Shown piece by piece: positions 48,282 to 56,548 of a DNA stretch of 64,000 nt (the stretch's first letter is position 1; each line of letters begins with the position of its first letter). The stretch is from JAKAXS01 sp965279065 (lineage in GTDB: Bacteria; Pseudomonadota; Alphaproteobacteria; Rhizobiales; Hyphomicrobiaceae). A program made the translations under genes and the position numbers. Below the pieces are notes generated by a model, which was not told the origin of the DNA, ran no database searches, and was given only the letters and a program-made list of their open reading frames with translations. The stretch lies in NCBI GenBank assembly GCA_965279065.1, contig OZ257134.1:868001-932000 (forward strand), written 5' to 3'.

Positions 48282-49838
48282 TCACGGGGCCGCCACCACT
48301 TCAGCTGGCTTACGCTCCCTGGCGACGACGGGTGCCGGCAGGGGCCGCACCGCCATCGAATCCTGCTCATGGTCCTGCGGCGCCCCCCAGAAAGCGCTGA
48401 CGCTTGGTCCGGCCGCGACCCGGCGGTCGCGGAACAGGAAGCAGCCTACCTCGTGTAGCCACACCCGCCGGCCCATGCGCGCATACCAGCGCATGCCGTG
48501 CCGCGCCGTCGGATCGGGATGCCACAGCGTGCGCCGCAGGGCCTTGGGCCGCGCCTGCACCAGGATCTCGATGAGCTTGATCGTCGCGAACGTGCGCCAG
48601 GCCGGCACGTGGCGGTTCGCCAGCACCTGATGCTTGTAGTCCCACCGCCGCTGATCGAGCTGGATGACACGGCGATCCTTCGCCTCGCGAAAGAAGGGCG
48701 TCCAGCGGTGCGGGGTCACATAGAGCGTCACGATCTGGTCCGGGTCGTAGACCAGCAGCTGCCTGAAGGCGCGCCAGTAGTCGCGATCCGTCTCCTCTTC
48801 GAACCCGACCACGTACGAGACGAGCGACAGAATGCCGTGCTGGCGCAGGAGCCGGATCGCCTCTCGGTCGGTCTTCGTGTCGGACCCCTTGCGCACCTTC
48901 TCCAGCGTCGCCTCGTCGGTCGTCTCCATGCCGATGAGGAAGCGCCGGAAGCCCGCCCGGCGATAGAGGTGCAGAATGTCGGCATCGCGCACGATGTCGC
49001 TGGCCCGGAATGTGCCGATCATCGTCAGGTCCGGCAGGTTCTCGGCGATGAGGGCCTCCAGGAACGCTCGCCAGATCTTTTTCGACGTCGTCGGATTTTC
49101 GTCGGCGAACGAGATCAGTTTGACCCCGTGCTGATGGTGCAGCCGCGCGATTTCCTTGGCGAAACGCACCGGGTCGCGATGCCGCCAGCGCGTCCAGAAC
49201 CCGCGCTGCCCGCAGAAGCTGCACAGATGCGGACAGCCCCGCGAGAACTGGATGACCACGCCCTTCAGGCCGCCATAGTAACTGTAGCGCGCATGATCGA
49301 TCAGCTCCCAGCCCACGCGATAGGCATCCAGGTCGGCGATCATCTGCGCCGGCGCGGTCGCAAACGCGTTGCCGTTCCGCCGAAAGGCGATGCCGGTGAT
49401 GCGATCGAGCGGCCGTCCATCTTCCAGCGCCCGCATCAGGCGCACTGTCGTCTCCTCGCCCTCGCCGCGCACGACGGCCACGACATCGGGAATCTCGTCG
49501 AGCGCTTCCTTCCAGTGGTACGTCGGAAACACGCCGCCGTAGACGAACAGCGCCAGTGGCAGCCTCTCGCGCAGCAACGGCACAAGCGCAACCACCGTTG
49601 GATGTGCCGACGTCGAGCCATTGTGCCCGATCAAGATCGCATCCGGCGCCAGTCCGGCGGCGCGTGTGGCAATCTCCGTGAGCGCCAGGTCGTCGAGGTC
49701 GCCATCGATCAGTAGGACGTCGTGGCCATCGTCGATCAGTGGCCCGCCGATGGACAGCAGACCGAGCGGCGGCAACATCTCCCGTGGGATACGCGAACCG
49801 ATGGATTGGTGCGGAGGATTGATGATGACGATGCGCAT
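48282..49838 (-). CDS. BchE-type B12-binding radical SAM protein
   Basis: A 518-residue protein. The N-terminal cobalamin-binding-like domain (MRIVIINPPH, VYGGVFPTYHWKEALDEIP, VVRGEGEET) is followed by the radical SAM core with Cys202, Cys206 and Cys209 (SRGCPHLCSFCG). The C-terminal part (TPHRWTPFFRE, QRRWDYKHQVLA) is the arrangement I associate with BchE, the oxygen-independent cyclase forming ring E of bacteriochlorophyll. No other photosynthesis gene is in the window, so the true substrate may differ. The start at 49838 has GAGGGGGC upstream; a frame reaching 50507 is not coding there. It sits directly upstream of eutC. Confidence 0.8.
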   Translation of the reverse strand: MRIVIINPPHQSIGSRIPREMLPPLGLLSIGGPLIDDGHDVLLIDGDLDDLALTEIATRAAGLAPDAILIGHNGSTSAHPTVVALVPLLRERLPLALFVYGGVFPTYHWKEALDEIPDVVAVVRGEGEETTVRLMRALEDGRPLDRITGIAFRRNGNAFATAPAQMIADLDAYRVGWELIDHARYSYYGGLKGVVIQFSRGCPHLCSFCGQRGFWTRWRHRDPVRFAKEIARLHHQHGVKLISFADENPTTSKKIWRAFLEALIAENLPDLTMIGTFRASDIVRDADILHLYRRAGFRRFLIGMETTDEATLEKVRKGSDTKTDREAIRLLRQHGILSLVSYVVGFEEETDRDYWRAFRQLLVYDPDQIVTLYVTPHRWTPFFREAKDRRVIQLDQRRWDYKHQVLANRHVPAWRTFATIKLIEILVQARPKALRRTLWHPDPTARHGMRWYARMGRRVWLHEVGCFLFRDRRVAAGPSVSAFWGAPQDHEQDSMAVRPLPAPVVARERKPAEVVAAP

Positions 49839-49848
49839 CGCCGCCCCC

Positions 49849-50040
49849 TCACGCCACCGGCCCGCTGCGTTCCCGCAGCAGCCGCAATCCCCAGCGGGTG
49901 AACGAGGCCCGCAGCGGCCACGTCGCCCGGCGCAGGTGCAGGGGCTCCAGCGTGACGTCTCGATCGGCGGCCTCCCGCTGCGCGAGGCAACGCGGCGGCG
50001 GCCGCCGCAGGAAGGGTTCCAGGAACAGAGGGTCGGGCAT
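49849..50040 (-). CDS. 63-aa basic protein upstream of the BchE-like gene
   Basis: A 63-residue protein rich in Arg, Leu and Pro (MPDPLFLEPFLRRPPPR..., ending RLLRERSGPVA), with no membrane helix. TAGGAG lies 7 bases before its ATG, and its stop is 10 bases before the BchE-like start, so the two are probably co-translated. No family recognised. It could be a small partner of the radical SAM protein or a leader peptide. Confidence 0.6.
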   Translation of the reverse strand: MPDPLFLEPFLRRPPPRCLAQREAADRDVTLEPLHLRRATWPLRASFTRWGLRLLRERSGPVA

Positions 50041-50208
50041 GACTGGCTCCTAAGGCTGTGAGAAGCCTCAAGGATCTGCCTGCAACCGGCATCGGGCGAG
50101 CGGATCGTTGCCGCGTGTTCCGCCGTCGCCCGGCGGTGCGCGCCTTGCCGCTGACGCGATGTGCGGATATGTCCAGTAGGGGTCCGGGATGCCGGCAGGG
50201 AATGCACG

Positions 50209-50988
50209 ATGACGACAGACAGTAACACAGACGGTAATGGCCGCCGCACCGCGCCGTTCGACAACGACGCCTTGGCCGAGCGCGTACGCGAAGAAATCGC
50301 CCGCCGCCACCTGTCGCGCCAGGCGCTCGCAGCTGACGCCCGTATTTCACTGTCGACGTTGGAGAAGGCGTTGTCCGGCCGCCGTCCCTTCACGCTGGCG
50401 AGCATCGTTCGGCTGGAGGAGGTCTTGGGCGTTTCGCTGCGTCCCAAGCCGGGCAACGGGGCCGCGGGAAGCAACGGCGCCGGCACCGCGCCGGACGATC
50501 TCGGCAACTACGGCCGCGCGGCGGTGAACTGGTTGGAAGGTGCGTTCCTCACCTTGCGGCCCTCGCTCGGCGAACGCGGTGCCATCTATGCCTACCGCAC
50601 CGACGTGACGTGGGACGAGACGACGGCGCGTCTTACCTTTACCGAGAAGGAGCGCATGGACGCCGACTTCTCGCAGTACGGCAGCGTGTCCGTGCCGCAG
50701 CAGTCGGGCCATATCTACTTCGTGACGAACCGGCACGGCCAATACCGCCTGATCCTCGTAGCACGCCCCGTGATCACCGGCGAAATGCACGGCATCATCA
50801 CGACGCTGCAGGCGGGGCGCGGCTCGCACCTGTCGCCTGTCGCCATGCCGATCGTTTTCCAGCCGATCCGCAACGGCGTCGTTCCCCACTTCGGCCGCAT
50901 CGCTCGCGGCCACGCCGCCTTCGCTCGCTACAGCGCGCTCTTGCGCAAGACCGTCGCCGACGATTTCGCCACGCTGCTGGATCTTTAG
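50209..50988 (+). CDS. helix-turn-helix transcriptional regulator
   Basis: A 259-residue protein. Residues about 25-80 form a Cro/XRE-type helix-turn-helix (LSRQALAADARISLSTLEKALSGRRPFTLASIVRLEEVLG). The C-terminal 150 residues (IYAYRTDVTWDETTARLTFTEKERMDADFSQYGSV and on) look like a ligand-sensing beta-rich domain I do not recognise by name. ATG at 50209 starts the family-like sequence. It is divergent from the bchE-like/eutC run, making it a candidate regulator of that run or of the secreted protein downstream. Confidence 0.8.
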   Translation: MTTDSNTDGNGRRTAPFDNDALAERVREEIARRHLSRQALAADARISLSTLEKALSGRRPFTLASIVRLEEVLGVSLRPKPGNGAAGSNGAGTAPDDLGNYGRAAVNWLEGAFLTLRPSLGERGAIYAYRTDVTWDETTARLTFTEKERMDADFSQYGSVSVPQQSGHIYFVTNRHGQYRLILVARPVITGEMHGIITTLQAGRGSHLSPVAMPIVFQPIRNGVVPHFGRIARGHAAFARYSALLRKTVADDFATLLDL

Positions 50989-51002
50989 CACTCAACGACA
51001 AA

Positions 51003-51025
51003 GGGCCGGATCTTGGATCCGGCCC
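51003..51025. terminator. bidirectional terminator hairpin
   Basis: GGGCCGGATC-TTG-GATCCGGCCC is a perfect 10-bp stem with a 3-base loop between two convergent genes. A CGATTGAAAT stretch follows on one side and TTTGTCG on the other. Confidence 0.75.
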
Positions 51026-51049
51026 CGATTGAAATCTGCGGCAGTGAGG

Positions 51050-52162
51050 CTACTCGTCGTTGAACGGGCCGATCATGAGCATCAGGATCTTGGCAAGGTT
51101 CGCCACCTGGATCTTCGACGCCTCTGTCGCCGCGACCTTGTATGTCACCTTCGACGACGTCACCGTCTCTCCGTCCATCTTGTCGATATAGTCGATGCGG
51201 CCCGTGAAGCCCGGCACGGCGGTGTCGGAGGCAAAGAACGCATCTTCGCTGGTCGAATTGACCGGCAGGAACGCATCCGCTTCCGAGGCGATTTTCTCGT
51301 TCAGGCGCACGTTGACGTCATACCAGCCGATGCCGTTGCTCTTGCGGTTCGCGTCCTCGTTCCAGCGGATCGTGCCCGACATCCGGTCCGTGTAATCCTT
51401 GCCCTCGCTCGAGTAGTTGGCTTTCACGTCCACGTACCAGATGCCCTGTTCGGCGTCATAGTCGATGGAGCCGTTGACGCGGGTCTGCGAGTAGCCGGCC
51501 AGCGGACCCTGCGCCAGTTCGACTTTGTCGAACGTCATCGGATCGGCGTTGGCGACTTCGTGCTTGATGGATTGCCCGCCGACGTTGCGCAGGTAGACCT
51601 TGTTGACTTTCTTCGATGCCCGCGAGGCGAGACCCCAGAGGCCGGCCTGCTCGGGAACGCGCCCCTGGATTTGCCCGCCGAAGTCGGAGGTAAAGCCCGT
51701 GATCTTGCCGATGCTGTCCGTGGCGATACGCAGCTTGCCCTTGCCCTCCGGACTGTCGGCGAGGAAGTACTTGCCGTAGCCGTCGAGCCGCATGGCGCCG
51801 ACCCAGCCGCCCAAGGCACGCGTCTCACTGGGGTTGGCCGGGTTCTTGACCAACGTCTTGAGATCGTAGGCGAGATGGCCGTCCTGCGCCGTGGTTCCCG
51901 TCAACTTGTTCGGCAGCCACGGCAGTCGAACGACACTGCCGCGCAGCACGACCGAGTTGAGCAGTGTCAGGTCGATCGTATAGGTGTCCTTGGCCCCGAT
52001 CGCCGGCGCCCCTTTGTCATCGGTCGTCGTGCGCGTGCCGAAGTCGGCGCTCATGGTGCCGGTGATCGCTTCGGGGGCCGACTTCGGCGTCGTGAAATCC
52101 TGTGCCCAGGCATTGAGCGGCACGGCCAGGGCGAGCGCTGCCGCAAGTGTCAAAGTCTTCAT
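51050..52162 (-). CDS. secreted beta-rich protein, unknown function
   Basis: A 370-residue protein with a signal peptide (about 1-21, ending AWA before QDF). The mature protein has alternating beta-like segments with many Asp, Gly and Thr, no cysteines in the parts examined, and no catalytic motif I recognise. It could be a periplasmic beta-barrel or lipid-binding protein. It lies between eutB and the regulator gene. Any role in ethanolamine use is a guess from position. Confidence 0.75.
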   Translation of the reverse strand: MKTLTLAAALALAVPLNAWAQDFTTPKSAPEAITGTMSADFGTRTTTDDKGAPAIGAKDTYTIDLTLLNSVVLRGSVVRLPWLPNKLTGTTAQDGHLAYDLKTLVKNPANPSETRALGGWVGAMRLDGYGKYFLADSPEGKGKLRIATDSIGKITGFTSDFGGQIQGRVPEQAGLWGLASRASKKVNKVYLRNVGGQSIKHEVANADPMTFDKVELAQGPLAGYSQTRVNGSIDYDAEQGIWYVDVKANYSSEGKDYTDRMSGTIRWNEDANRKSNGIGWYDVNVRLNEKIASEADAFLPVNSTSEDAFFASDTAVPGFTGRIDYIDKMDGETVTSSKVTYKVAATEASKIQVANLAKILMLMIGPFNDE

Positions 52163-52357
52163 TCGCGTTCCTCTTGATCGACTGCATCCGGGTGTTCATC
52201 ACAATTGGGGCTCTTGTGGGCCGCGGCCGTGACATTGTGATGAGGAAACCGCGCACGCATACACGGTCGGGCCGCCCGGAGATGTTCCCTGCGGAATTGC
52301 ACAGGGAGGTAACCGGCATCCTTGCCCCGACGCATCATGCGAATGGCTGATGCGTCG

Positions 52358-53746
52358 TCAGCCCAGATGCGCTAGCGCCTTCTGGAACGGCGGCGGTAGA
52401 CCGTCGGACAGCCTCAACTCGTCGCCCGGCGCAAAGATGCCCGAGCCTTGCAGCCACTCCTCGAATTCCGGCGCGGGTTTGGAGCCCAGCACCTTGCGCG
52501 CGTAAAGCGCGTCGTGGAACGACGTCGTCTGGTAGTTGAGCATGATGTCGTCTGAACCCGGAATGCCCATGATGAAGGTGATGCCGGCGACACCGAGCAG
52601 CGTCAGCAGAACGTCCATGTCGTTCTGGTCGGCCTCGGCGTGATTCGTGTAGCAGATGTCGCAGCCCATCGGCACGCCGAGCAGCTTGCCGCAGAAATGA
52701 TCTTCGAGCCCCGCGCGAATGATCTGCTTGCCGTCGTACAGATATTCCGGCCCGATGAAGCCGACGACGGTGTTGACCAGCAGCGGTTTGAACTTGCGCG
52801 CCACGGCATAGGCCCGCGCCTCCAGCGTCTGCTGGTCGACGTTGTGATGCGCGTTGGCCGACAGCGCGCTGCCCTGGCCGGTCTCGAAGTACATGGCGTT
52901 GTTGCCGACCGTGCCGCGCTTCAGGGATTGCGCGGCATCATAGCCCTCTTGCAGAATTTTGAGGTCGATGCCGAAGCTCTTGTTGGCAGCCTCCGTGCCC
53001 GCCACGGATTGGAACACGAGGTCGACGGGCGCCTTGCGGTTGATGGCCTCGATCGAGGTCGTGACGTGGGTCAGAATGCAGCTCTGCGTCGGGATGCGAT
53101 AGCGTTGGATGATCTCATCCAACATCTCAATCAGCGCCGTCACCGCCGCGATGCTGTCCGTGGCAGGGTTAATGCCGATCACGGCATCGCCGTTGCCGTA
53201 CATCAATCCGTCGACGATCGAGGCGGCGATGCCCGTCGGGTCGTCGGTCGGATGGTTCGGCTGCAGCCGGGTCGAAAGCCGGCCCTTGAGGCCGATGGTA
53301 TTCCTGAATTTCGTCACGACGCGGCACTTCTGCGAAACCAGCACGAGGTCCTGGACCCGGCTGATCTTGGAAACCGCCGCCGCCATCTCCGGCGTCAGCC
53401 CCGGAGCCAGCGCCGTGAGCGCCGCCTCGCTCGCCACGTCCGATAGCAGCCAGTCGCGAAACGCCCCGACGGTCAGATGCGAAACCGGCTGGAACGCCCG
53501 GGCGTCATGCTCGTCGATGATGAGGCGCGTCACCTCGTCGGTCTCGTAGGGCACAACGTGGTCTTCAAGGAACGTCTTCAGCGGCACGTCGGCCAGCGCC
53601 ATCTGCGCCGCGACGCGCTCCTCGTCGTCACCCGCCGCGACCCCCGCAAGGTAGTCGCCCGACCGCGCCGGGCTGGCTTTCGCCATGACCTCACGCAGGC
53701 CCTCGAAATTATAGCTGTGGCCGCCGACCGATTGCGAATAGCGCAT
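52358..53746 (-). CDS. eutB: ethanolamine ammonia-lyase large subunit
   Basis: A 462-residue TIM-barrel subunit carrying the active site of the adenosylcobalamin-dependent ethanolamine ammonia-lyase. Recognisable stretches include LMYGNGDAVIGINPATDS, QSCILTHVTT, FQSVAGTEAANKSFGID, MYFETGQGSALSANAHHNVDQQT and ICYTNHAEADQNDMD. Length is normal for EutB. The ATG at 53746 has GGAGGAC upstream. The ethanolamine permease gene lies directly upstream on the same strand, but eutC is displaced by about 4.1 kb. Confidence 0.96.
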   Translation of the reverse strand: MRYSQSVGGHSYNFEGLREVMAKASPARSGDYLAGVAAGDDEERVAAQMALADVPLKTFLEDHVVPYETDEVTRLIIDEHDARAFQPVSHLTVGAFRDWLLSDVASEAALTALAPGLTPEMAAAVSKISRVQDLVLVSQKCRVVTKFRNTIGLKGRLSTRLQPNHPTDDPTGIAASIVDGLMYGNGDAVIGINPATDSIAAVTALIEMLDEIIQRYRIPTQSCILTHVTTSIEAINRKAPVDLVFQSVAGTEAANKSFGIDLKILQEGYDAAQSLKRGTVGNNAMYFETGQGSALSANAHHNVDQQTLEARAYAVARKFKPLLVNTVVGFIGPEYLYDGKQIIRAGLEDHFCGKLLGVPMGCDICYTNHAEADQNDMDVLLTLLGVAGITFIMGIPGSDDIMLNYQTTSFHDALYARKVLGSKPAPEFEEWLQGSGIFAPGDELRLSDGLPPPFQKALAHLG

Positions 53747-53826
53747 CACGCATGTCCTCCGAAGCGTCCGATTGAGACAGTAGGGCTGCCACTCGTTGTA
53801 GCGCAAGCGGCAGCCCGCAACTTGAC

Positions 53827-55266
53827 CTAACTCGGATCGTCTTCACCAGGCGCCGCCGCCACAAGGTGGTGCCGGCTGTAGAGCGCGAAGTATGCCACCA
53901 GCACCGCGTAGGCGATGGCCGACAGCGCCGCCACGCTGACGTTCAAGCCGCCGACCGCCATTGTCTTGTCACTGAGGAAGACCGCCACCAGCGCAATGCA
54001 GGCCAGCACCAGTGCGATCCCGGATGTCAGAACGCCACCGGGTGTCGCGTAGGGGCGCACCAGACCAGGTTCCGCCATCCGCAGCTTGATGTGCGACGCC
54101 ATCATCAGGATGTACGAGATCGTCGCGCCGAACACGGCCATGAGGATCAGCTGATCACCTTGCTCCGTCAACGACAGCCCGAAGCCGATGAGGCCGGGAA
54201 CGATCAGCGCCACCCACGGCGACTTCCGGGCGTTGGTGAGCGACAGCCCACGTGGCAGGTAGCCGGCACGCGACATGGCAAACACCAGCCGCGAGTACGC
54301 GTAGATGATGGAGAAGAAGCTGGCGATGAGGCCGGCGAGACCGACGAAGTTCACGAACTTCGAGACCCACGTCGGGCCGCCGTAGGTCGAGGGATGCTCG
54401 AGCGCTGCGACCAGCGGGTTGGTGTTGGTCTTCAGTGCTTCCGAGCCGACGGCTCCAGGCCCGAAAATCATGATCAGCGCGCAGAAAGCCAGCAGTACGA
54501 ACATGCCGCCGATGAGGCCGCGGGGCAGGTCGCGCTTGGGATCGCTGGTTTCCTCGGCCGCCAGCGGAACGCCCTCGATGGCGAGGAAGAACCACATGGC
54601 GAACGGTATCGCGGCCCAGATCCCGAAATAGCCGAACGGCAGGAACGGCGACGCGCCGACCGCCTCCGGATTGACGGCGATGTCGAACCACTTATTGCTG
54701 TCGAAGAACGGCGCCATGGCGAAGATCCACACCACGAGCGCGATCACGGCCAGCGCCGTAATGGCGAAGATCAAACGCAACGCTTCGCCGGCGCCGTAGA
54801 TGTGGATGCCGAGAAATACGGCATAGAACCCCAACGATATGATCCACTGGTCGATGTTGATTTCAAACAGCGACTTCATGTAGCCGCCGATGAACACCGC
54901 GATCGCCGCCGGCGCGATGGCGTATTCGATGAGGATCGCTGTGCCGGTCAGGAAGCCGCCCCAAGGGCCGAATGCGCGCCGCGCGAAGCCATAGCCTCCA
55001 CCGGCCGTGGGCGCGATGGTCGCCAGTTCCGCCAAGGCGAAGCACATGCAGGTGTACATCAGCGCCATGAGCACCGAGGCGATCATGAGCCCGCCCCAGC
55101 CGCCTTGCTCGAGGCCGAAATTCCAGCCGGCATAGTCGCCTGAGATCACGTACGCGACCCCGAGGCCCACGAGCAGGATCCAACCCGCCGCGCCGCGCTT
55201 CAGTTGTCTATTGTCGAAGTACGCTTGATCGACCTTCTCGTATTCCACTCCCGATTGCGTTTCCAT
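53827..55266 (-). CDS. eat: ethanolamine permease (APC family)
   Basis: A 479-residue transporter with about 12 helices. The start (QAYFDNRQLKRGAAGWILLVGLGVAYVISGDYAGWNFGLEQGGWGG) is typical of the ethanolamine permease (EAT) branch of the amino acid-polyamine-organocation superfamily, with YVISGDYAGWN as signature. It imports ethanolamine for EutBC. It is the first gene of the minus-strand eut run. eutB follows after 80 bases. Confidence 0.92.
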   Translation of the reverse strand: METQSGVEYEKVDQAYFDNRQLKRGAAGWILLVGLGVAYVISGDYAGWNFGLEQGGWGGLMIASVLMALMYTCMCFALAELATIAPTAGGGYGFARRAFGPWGGFLTGTAILIEYAIAPAAIAVFIGGYMKSLFEINIDQWIISLGFYAVFLGIHIYGAGEALRLIFAITALAVIALVVWIFAMAPFFDSNKWFDIAVNPEAVGASPFLPFGYFGIWAAIPFAMWFFLAIEGVPLAAEETSDPKRDLPRGLIGGMFVLLAFCALIMIFGPGAVGSEALKTNTNPLVAALEHPSTYGGPTWVSKFVNFVGLAGLIASFFSIIYAYSRLVFAMSRAGYLPRGLSLTNARKSPWVALIVPGLIGFGLSLTEQGDQLILMAVFGATISYILMMASHIKLRMAEPGLVRPYATPGGVLTSGIALVLACIALVAVFLSDKTMAVGGLNVSVAALSAIAYAVLVAYFALYSRHHLVAAAPGEDDPS

Positions 55267-55693
55267 GTGCCACCCTTCGTTCTTGTTGTTTGGACAGCAT
55301 AGTATTTGACCTGCCTATTTGGCGATCTGTTTTTGTGATCACAATATTGGACCTTAGGCGTGATGCCGCAACCGCAGAGCGTGCAGCCGGTGCGGCTGCA
55401 ATCGCAACGCTGACCCGAGTGTTCAGACAAGCTCTGCACCTGCAGCCGGGCGCCGACCGGCGCTCGTCAAAGCTTGAAGTTATCCCCGCGATGACTTGCC
55501 GTGATATCCTCGATACTATTTGTCTGATGTAACTCAGAGTAAAAAACGCATCGCGACAATAAAAATCTGTAGACAGCGCAACGCTGCTCCTGTATGTTTT
55601 TCGTATGGCTCGAAGAGTGCGCGGGGCGCCAAACCCCACGCATCCTCTCGGGCCTTTTTCATATCCCTGATCACCACAACTGCGGGCTAGCGC
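55267..55693. other. intergenic region, divergent promoters
   Basis: About 430 bases between the permease gene and the divergent phage-like cluster. It contains AT-rich stretches (for example GTAAAAAACGCATCGCGACAAT near 55540), suited to promoters for either side. No tRNA, attachment-site repeat or defined operator was seen. Confidence 0.45.
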
Positions 55694-56239
55694 ATGCCGT
55701 CTGCCGACGAAGACACGTGGGCGGAGGTCGAACGCGCCTACGTCGAAACCGACGAGACGATCACCAGTATCTGCGCGCGCCTTGGGGTGCCCGCCTCGAC
55801 ACTGCAACGCCGCGCGGTCGTCCACGGCTGGCCGCGGCGCAAGGGCAGGGCGGGCCGGCCGGCGCAAGCAACCGGCGTCGTCACCGTGGGCAGCGTCGAG
55901 GCCGCCCGCAACGACGTCGCCCGCCGCCTCTATCGCCGAATGAGTCAGAAGCTCACAAAAATGGAGCAGGACGCGGAGACCGCGGGCCCCGAACCCGCGG
56001 CGGCCGACCCTGATGATCGCATGCTGACAGCACTGATCCGCCAATTCGAAAAACTGACCGGGCTCGATGGTCTTCGCGAGCGCGGCTCCGGCAAGCGCCA
56101 GACCTCGTCTCGCGACACGTCCCGCGCGCCCGAGCAGCAGCAGTCCGCGCCCCTCGACGCGGTCCGCATCCGCAACGAGATCGCCGAACGCCTGGAGAAG
56201 CTCCACCTCGACCGCCAACGAAAGGCCGGCTCCGAGTAA
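55694..56239 (+). CDS. terminase small-subunit-like protein
   Basis: A 181-residue protein. An N-terminal helix-turn-helix (VERAYVETDETITSICARLGVPASTLQRRAVVHGWPRRKG) is followed by a helical, charged region (MLTALIRQFEKLTGLDGLRERGSGK) and a C-terminal helix (DAVRIRNEIAERLEKLHLDRQRKAG). This is the form of the small DNA-recognising protein that precedes terL in GTA-like clusters of Hyphomicrobiales. A degenerate copy of its 3' part occurs at 59987-60205, right before terL. Between the two copies lies the toxin-immunity block. Confidence 0.7.
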   Translation: MPSADEDTWAEVERAYVETDETITSICARLGVPASTLQRRAVVHGWPRRKGRAGRPAQATGVVTVGSVEAARNDVARRLYRRMSQKLTKMEQDAETAGPEPAAADPDDRMLTALIRQFEKLTGLDGLRERGSGKRQTSSRDTSRAPEQQQSAPLDAVRIRNEIAERLEKLHLDRQRKAGSE

Positions 56240-56274
56240 GCTCCTCTCCCGGCTTCACGGTCCGTGGGTCGAAC

Positions 56275-56370
56275 TCGTAGGTTGGATCAAGCCCCTTGCG
56301 CGAGCCAACGCTTGGCGTTGCGCACCACGCAAGGTGTTGGGTCGCGCTCCGCTTGACCCAACCTACACGC
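56275..56370. repeat. GTAGGTTGGGTCAAG family, full palindromic copy
   Basis: Left arm CGTAGGTTGGATCAAG and right arm GCTTGACCCAACCTACACG are inverted, with an inner inverted pair (AACGCTTGGCGTT). It is the only complete copy of three in the window. Confidence 0.7.
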
Positions 56371-56400
56371 GCCGATTGTTGACGACGCTCGAGCAAGAAC

Positions 56401-56460
56401 CTGCCCCTCACCCTAACCCTCTCCCCGTTCTTACGGGGAGAGGGTTAGGGTGAGGGGCAG
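56401..56460. repeat. perfect 60-bp palindrome, family A, copy 2
   Basis: Bases 56401-56428 (CTGCCCCTCACC...CTCCCCGT) are exactly complementary to 56433-56460 with only a 4-base TTCT loop between them. The first and last ten bases are CTGCCCCTCA and TGAGGGGCAG. Relatives are at 11617 and 61512. Confidence 0.85.
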
Positions 56461-56548
56461 CATCCGCACAACTTGAGTCACGACGCAGCGCCGCAAAGGC
56501 CGCCGCGCGACAACCTGCGCCTCACCATCACTATCCGGAGACTGCCGA

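Larger units (their letters stand above)
56240..56548. other. repeat-filled gap before the toxin gene
   Basis: About 310 bases holding a full GTAGGTTGG palindromic element (56275-56370) and the 60-bp perfect palindrome (56401-56460), followed by GCATCCGCACAACTTGAGTC, which is nearly repeated at 61581-61600. GGAG at 56536 is the ribosome binding site of the next gene. Confidence 0.7.

Noticed and set aside
48282..49838. Reading the BchE-like gene as proof of a phototroph
   Set aside because: No other photosynthesis gene is visible in the window, and B12 radical SAM families overlap in sequence; the lifestyle is left open.
50041..50507. N-terminal extension of the BchE-like protein up to 50507
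   Set aside because: This part overlaps the 63-aa gene and the divergent regulator, lacks a ribosome binding site, and is not like the family; the start at 49838 is well supported.
55208..56218. Minus-strand frame of 336 codons overlapping the permease start and terS
   Set aside because: It runs antisense through terS and AT-rich intergenic DNA with changing composition; no start signal and no domain.
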